NCBI GenBank assembly: GCA_000526575.1
Contig: JAGI01000002.1
Coordinates: forward strand, 2,899,501 to 2,963,500
DNA: 64,000 nucleotides
Source: Clostridium sp. 12(A)
GTDB lineage: Bacteria > Bacillota > Clostridia > Lachnospirales > Lachnospiraceae
Direction of reading: 5' to 3'
Shown here piece by piece: positions 60,018-64,000 of the stretch (within the stretch, counting starts at the first letter, position 1; each line of letters begins with the position of its first letter). The notes under the pieces are model-generated. The model was not told where the DNA came from and did not search any database. It saw nothing but the letters and a program-made list of their open reading frames with translations. Both the position numbers and the translations under genes were made by a program.

Positions 60018-61127
60018 CTAATTAATACCTTTTTGAAAGAAATCAATGACATTCTCTTTTCTTTTTAGAGCATCTTCTTCCAGCCAAGAAGCTGCAAAAT
60101 GGTGAATGGAGTATGTCTGGCTAATATCTTTAATAAGTCTAAAACTATGTGGGCTTAATCCGCAAAAGACCTTTTCTGGATAGACTACCATACCTCCTGC
60201 TATCTGATATTCTCCATTACATTGCAATCCAAATTTTTGCAAAATTTTCGTTTGATAAACCGGACATGTTGTCTTGTTGTAAGTTCCATCAGATTGCACA
60301 AATTCCATTTGGTCATATAGAGCAAGAATCTCTCCAATAATTTTATTCTTTCTGGTAGCACCATAACCAAGTCCAAAATTAACAAAGTTTTGATTTTCAA
60401 ATCCACAAAAGGCATCTTGGTATAGAAAAGAGTCCAAAGGTTTTAATAATTCCACATCGGTATCCAGATATATTCCACCTTCATTATAAATAATATCCAA
60501 TCTTGCATAATCCGACACAAACGCCCATTCTTTTTTTTCATATGCCTGCTTCATATAGATTGACTTTGCTATATCATAATTATTTTCATTCCACTGTATA
60601 ATATCAAACTCCGGACAATGCCTTTTCCAGCTTTCCATCCACGCTTTGTTTCTATCAGGTATTTCTTTGCCACCGAACCAGCAGTAATGAATTTTCGAAG
60701 GAATTAGCCTTGATTTTGTAATTTTAATTTTCTCTGGAACAGAGATTCCAGATCTATGACGATCTTTCTTTTCTGCAATTAAAAAATATGAGACATAGCA
60801 TTCTTGTTCCATTAACTCAGGTAAAGTATCTAACTGATTTATAATATCATTATAATAGGCGGTGGTAATCAATATTACATCCTCTGAACTTATTTCTTTC
60901 AACATCATTTGAGGAGCCATAATCTCTAAATTCAGTAAGTTACACTTTTTTACCATTCCCCATTTAGCACTGTCATTATCAACAATCATCTTAATTCTAT
61001 TTTCTATACCAAGTTCTTTCATTTCAAATAGAAAATTATCAAAATATTTTCCTATGCCGATACAGATAATTCTACGATTTTTGTCTAGATTATTAATAAA
61101 CGCATCCAAATTGTATTTTATCTTCAT
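60018..61127 (-). CDS. Capsular/OCH1-type glycosyltransferase with N-terminal Rossmann-like module
   Basis: 369 residues. Here the shared module is at the N-terminus (1-115: RRIICIGIGKYFDNFLFEMKEL; VDNDSAKWGM; VILITTAYYNDIINQL). From about 135 a DXD-type glycosyltransferase follows (IPSKIHYCWFGGKEIPDRNKAWMESWKRHCPEF; ARLDIIYNEGGIYLDTDVELLKPLD), as in mannosyltransferase OCH1 and capsule enzymes. The module's change of end relative to the other proteins suggests a mobile, independently useful domain. Confidence 0.85.
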   Translation of the reverse strand: MKIKYNLDAFINNLDKNRRIICIGIGKYFDNFLFEMKELGIENRIKMIVDNDSAKWGMVKKCNLLNLEIMAPQMMLKEISSEDVILITTAYYNDIINQLDTLPELMEQECYVSYFLIAEKKDRHRSGISVPEKIKITKSRLIPSKIHYCWFGGKEIPDRNKAWMESWKRHCPEFDIIQWNENNYDIAKSIYMKQAYEKKEWAFVSDYARLDIIYNEGGIYLDTDVELLKPLDSFLYQDAFCGFENQNFVNFGLGYGATRKNKIIGEILALYDQMEFVQSDGTYNKTTCPVYQTKILQKFGLQCNGEYQIAGGMVVYPEKVFCGLSPHSFRLIKDISQTYSIHHFAASWLEEDALKRKENVIDFFQKGIN

Positions 61128-61302
61128 TTTTGCAAAAACCCTTTCTGATTATTTTAGCAACGTATTATAACTTTTGAGATAAATAACCATGTTAATAATT
61201 GATATAAACATTCACTGGTTATATTTCATGGAGTGGATGCAGAAAAAATAAAGTAAATAGAAAACCTAGACCTTTATATTACATGTTTCTATCACTCTTT
61301 TT

Positions 61303-62511
61303 TTAGTAAAACTTTTCTTCTTCCATAAACAAAACTCGTTGTGGCTTCTCCCAAACAATCTTTTCTTTATCTAAGGTACAAGCGAGACCTTCAACTATTT
61401 CTTTTGCAGCTATGTCATTATTGATTGCTATAAGTATATAGTCATATTTCATTTTCGCTAAGTTATCTATTGATTGCACTAGTTTACCATCACACTTTAT
61501 TGGATCACTATCTACCCAACCAACTAACTCAATATTTCTCAACCTTTTAAGCCATGCACAATATGACTTTCCTACATTGCCTGCACCATAAATAACAATT
61601 CTACTATTTCTTGGAAACATTGAGAAATCAAAGAAAAAAGTAGGTTGCTTATAATTATTTCCAAGTAAATACGGCAATCCATCAATTATTCTGCAAACAG
61701 CATACTCATCTAATTGTCTTTTCAGTATATCACTGTATCTATGAACATCAACAAATTTCTTTATGTTACTATACACCTTGCTAAATTGCTCATATACATT
61801 TGGAAGTCTTGAATATGTCGCAGAATCACTCCTTTCAACATGATGATATAACACTTCCTTCGATATATATATTTTTGAGGCATTTAATATACAAGGTACC
61901 ACAATTGCATTATCATCTGCATATCCGTGGATAGATTCATCCACTTGGTCTATAATTTCAGTAATTAATTCTCTATCAAATATTTTAAAACAGGCAGAAC
62001 CATTAACATAATACTGGTTTGAAATGGAAGATGAAAAAATATTATTAATAACTAAATTACTCTTATCTTTCATTTCATATAGTCCTTCTGGAACACCATC
62101 AATCAGGTTTATTCTTCCTCTGCCATCTGGATATTCTCTACAGCCACCTGACGTAACAATTTGAGCCTCATTTATTAGTGCTAATTCATACAATGTTTCA
62201 TACATTTTTGAATCAATCCAATCATCACCATCTACAAAACCAACAAATTTACCTTTTGAAGCGTGTATCCCTGCTTTTCTGGATACTGTTAATCCCTGAT
62301 TTGCTTGATGTATTACCTCTATCTTTGTTGGATTAGATTTTTTATAACAGTCGCAAATTCTTTCACTGCCATCCGTCGATCCATCATCTACTAAAATAAT
62401 TTCTATATCTTTCAATGATTGATTTAGACAGGAAGAAATACATTTTTCAAGGTAATCTTTAACATTGTATATTGGAATTATTATCGACACTAAAATATTT
62501 TGTTTTTCCAT
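61303..62511 (-). CDS. Glycosyltransferase family 2 with C-terminal Rossmann-like module
   Basis: 402 residues. GT-A domain: SIIIPIYNVKDYLEKCISSCLNQSL, DDGSTDGSERICD and VGFVDGDDWID. C-terminal module from about residue 300 (SRIVIYGAGNVGKSYCAWLKRL; GWVDSDPIKCDG; DYILIAINNDIAAKEIVEGL). It lies just after the second NeuB synthase, so it may use or neighbour a nonulosonic acid residue. GAGGATG ribosome site. Confidence 0.86.
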   Translation of the reverse strand: MEKQNILVSIIIPIYNVKDYLEKCISSCLNQSLKDIEIILVDDGSTDGSERICDCYKKSNPTKIEVIHQANQGLTVSRKAGIHASKGKFVGFVDGDDWIDSKMYETLYELALINEAQIVTSGGCREYPDGRGRINLIDGVPEGLYEMKDKSNLVINNIFSSSISNQYYVNGSACFKIFDRELITEIIDQVDESIHGYADDNAIVVPCILNASKIYISKEVLYHHVERSDSATYSRLPNVYEQFSKVYSNIKKFVDVHRYSDILKRQLDEYAVCRIIDGLPYLLGNNYKQPTFFFDFSMFPRNSRIVIYGAGNVGKSYCAWLKRLRNIELVGWVDSDPIKCDGKLVQSIDNLAKMKYDYILIAINNDIAAKEIVEGLACTLDKEKIVWEKPQRVLFMEEEKFY

Positions 62512-62534
62512 TTTTTCATCCTCATTTTAATACA

Positions 62535-63605
62535 TCATTGAAGCATTTCATAAGTAATAATCATACCTTGCGGTATAAATACGGAAGCTTTTTTTCCTAA
62601 TGTTTTGTTAAAGCAATTCACCGGTATCCCCGTTCCCGGCCTCTTCCATGTCAGCATTTCTCCTGAAATAACTGTTCCAGCAGGAATGTCTTTTGATGCT
62701 ACAAGTGATCTTCTCGCATTTTCTCTAGCTGTTTTTTCTGATACCAAGCAACATAAGGTTCCATCTCCCCTGATATAGTCCGCATAGTCGATTGCTTTAA
62801 TAATACCTCTCACATCATTAGGATCCATAGCATGGTAATGATCGTTACCCTTTAAGGTTTTATCTAATGTGAAATGTTTTTCGATAACCACTGCTCCAAG
62901 ATTATATGCTGTTTTTAGAACCTCAAACCCTTCATCAGGTTTTGTATGATCAGAATACCCTATAACCAAACCAGGAAACTTCTTTGATAAACTAACAATC
63001 TTATTTAAATTTGCATGTTCGTATGGTGTGGGATACTCTAATACACAGTGCATCAAGACCAAAAATTTGTCATTATATTTTTTGATTAGCTCCACTGTAC
63101 GCACGATCTCATCTTCAGAAGATGCACCTACAGATAAAATAATCGGTTTATTCTTCTTCGCCTGATATTCAACAAAAGGAAGGTTGTTCAAATCTGACGA
63201 AGAAACTTTATAGATATTCATCATTGGTTCTAGGTAATCTGCTGATTCAATATCAAATGCAGTTGAAAGAAATTCAACTCCCATTTCGTTTGAATACTCA
63301 GCTAATTCTGCATATTCCTTATTTCCAAAAGAATCAAACTTTTTAAAAAGTTTATATTGAGATTCTGTAGGTTCTTCCTTAATGTCCCAATAATAAGGCG
63401 AATCCTTAGCCGCCAAAGTCTCAGCTTTATAAGATTGAAATTTAACGGCATGAACCCCTGAAAGAGCAGCCTCTCTTATCATTAATTTAGCTGCCTCTAT
63501 GGGAGAGATATTCTCTTTCATTGCAATATCATAGTAATTAACACCAATCTCTGCAATTAAAACAAATTTATTATCCTTAATTCTATTTTCAATTATCTTC
63601 TTCAT
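62535..63605 (-). CDS. NeuB-family nonulosonic acid synthase (second copy)
   Basis: 356 residues. Condenses phosphoenolpyruvate with an N-acyl amino sugar. NeuB barrel: LIAEIGVNYYDI, HAVKFQSYKAETLA, IYKVSSSDLNN, LMHCVLEYPTPYEHANL, GYSDHT, EKHFTLDKTLKGNDHYHAMD; C-terminal SAF domain (ASKDIPAGTVISGEMLTWKRPGTGI). It is clearly different from the legI product at 23.3 kb. The start lies two bases beyond the previous stop, so the two genes are coupled. Confidence 0.9.
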   Translation of the reverse strand: MKKIIENRIKDNKFVLIAEIGVNYYDIAMKENISPIEAAKLMIREAALSGVHAVKFQSYKAETLAAKDSPYYWDIKEEPTESQYKLFKKFDSFGNKEYAELAEYSNEMGVEFLSTAFDIESADYLEPMMNIYKVSSSDLNNLPFVEYQAKKNKPIILSVGASSEDEIVRTVELIKKYNDKFLVLMHCVLEYPTPYEHANLNKIVSLSKKFPGLVIGYSDHTKPDEGFEVLKTAYNLGAVVIEKHFTLDKTLKGNDHYHAMDPNDVRGIIKAIDYADYIRGDGTLCCLVSEKTARENARRSLVASKDIPAGTVISGEMLTWKRPGTGIPVNCFNKTLGKKASVFIPQGMIITYEMLQ

Positions 63606-63607
63606 AT

Positions 63608-64000
63608 TTACAGCGAATCAATAAGATTCTTAATCCTTTCCCTGCCCTTTTTTAAATCGTGCTTTAACATAAGCCGTTGCATGCTTTTTCTTTCAATTAC
63701 ATTTGCTAAAATCAATTTGTCTAACTCTTTTTTTATAATATTCTCAGTTACTTCTCTACCTAAGTACATGAATCCATTTTCATTACTTGCAAATTGATGT
63801 CTTTCTTCTCGTTCGTTTTGAGACATTGCAATAGTAGGAATTCCCAATGACGCCAGTTCATAACACGTCCTTCCCCTTGAGGTAATTCCAATATCACTTT
63901 GCGACATCAACTCCGGCATATTTTTTACATCATATAAAATTTTAATATTGGTATTACTTATATTTTTCTGCAATTCTACATGATTAGATTTTGCTCTTCC
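63608..64000 (-). CDS. SpsG/PseG-like glycosyl hydrolase or transferase domain (partial at right edge)
   Basis: The C-terminal 130 or so residues of a protein whose frame remains open through base 64000; apparent start codons inside the window are internal. The segment NMPELMSQSDIGITSRGRTCYELASLGIPTIAMSQNEREERHQF is typical of the SpsG/PseG family (UDP-sugar hydrolases of nonulosonic acid synthesis), often fused to a NeuA cytidylyltransferase. That would make it the partner of the adjacent NeuB. The N-terminal half is outside the window. Confidence 0.75.
   Translation of the reverse strand, partial: GRAKSNHVELQKNISNTNIKILYDVKNMPELMSQSDIGITSRGRTCYELASLGIPTIAMSQNEREERHQFASNENGFMYLGREVTENIIKKELDKLILANVIERKSMQRLMLKHDLKKGRERIKNLIDSL

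Overview
The window looks like chromosomal DNA of an anaerobic, spore-forming Lachnospiraceae-type Clostridium. The hints are mid-to-low GC, strong AGGAGG ribosome sites with frequent TTG/GTG starts, Thr/Glu/Ala-rich lipoproteins, a CooS/CooF/FAD-oxidoreductase cluster behind an Rrf2 regulator, a cobalamin-riboswitch CbiMNQO transporter and many ABC-F proteins. This is an inference from gene content; no rRNA or marker gene is present. I saw no tRNA, rRNA, CRISPR array or intact insertion sequence.

Layout. 1-5.5 kb (minus): glycerol catabolism (FAD-dependent glycerol-3-phosphate dehydrogenase-like gene cut by the left edge, glpK) and a Ca2+-type P-ATPase. 5.6-9.6 kb (minus): a YclNOPQ-type ferric-siderophore importer with a promoter and a TTAGT/ACTAA operator. 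9.6-15 kb: an XRE regulator divergent from luxS, then Rrf2 regulator - CooS - CooF-like ferredoxin - FAD/NAD oxidoreductase (plus). The CooS keeps all metal ligands but lacks the histidine relay and lysine used for CO oxidation.

15.9-26.2 kb (plus) is the most striking region: one tightly coupled 14-gene operon. It encodes a 94-residue protein of unknown type, four small signal-less proteins with a carboxypeptidase-regulatory-like beta fold, a Maf/DUF115 glycosyltransferase, a 54-residue peptide and the GDP-sugar legionaminic acid pathway from the guanylyltransferase onward (LegB, LegC, PtmE-like, LegH/NeuD-like, LegI, LegG, LegF). The best promoter upstream resembles a mother-cell sigma-K site rather than a vegetative one. 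I propose that it makes and glycosylates small proteins of the spore surface.

26.3-49.7 kb is mostly housekeeping on the minus strand: a cupin gene with an apparently lost start codon, a GH13 glycogen-debranching-like protein lacking all catalytic carboxylates, two ABC-F proteins, exonuclease III, the cobalt ECF transporter (riboswitch placed inside the cluster), lipoproteins, a secreted adhesin-like protein, a decayed superoxide dismutase gene, an amino-acid ABC transporter, dihydroorotase, a split ThrE exporter with a 12-bp minisatellite, an MBL hydrolase, a nitroreductase and a zinc-ribbon protein.

49.8-64 kb (minus) is a more AT-rich surface-glycan cluster: two TIM-barrel isomerase-like proteins, a very large fusion ending in a cytidylyltransferase, a CDP-glycerol-type transferase with a propeller-like tail, four glycosyltransferases, a second NeuB-type synthase and a partial SpsG/PseG-like gene running off the right edge. 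Six of these proteins carry the same Rossmann-like add-on module.
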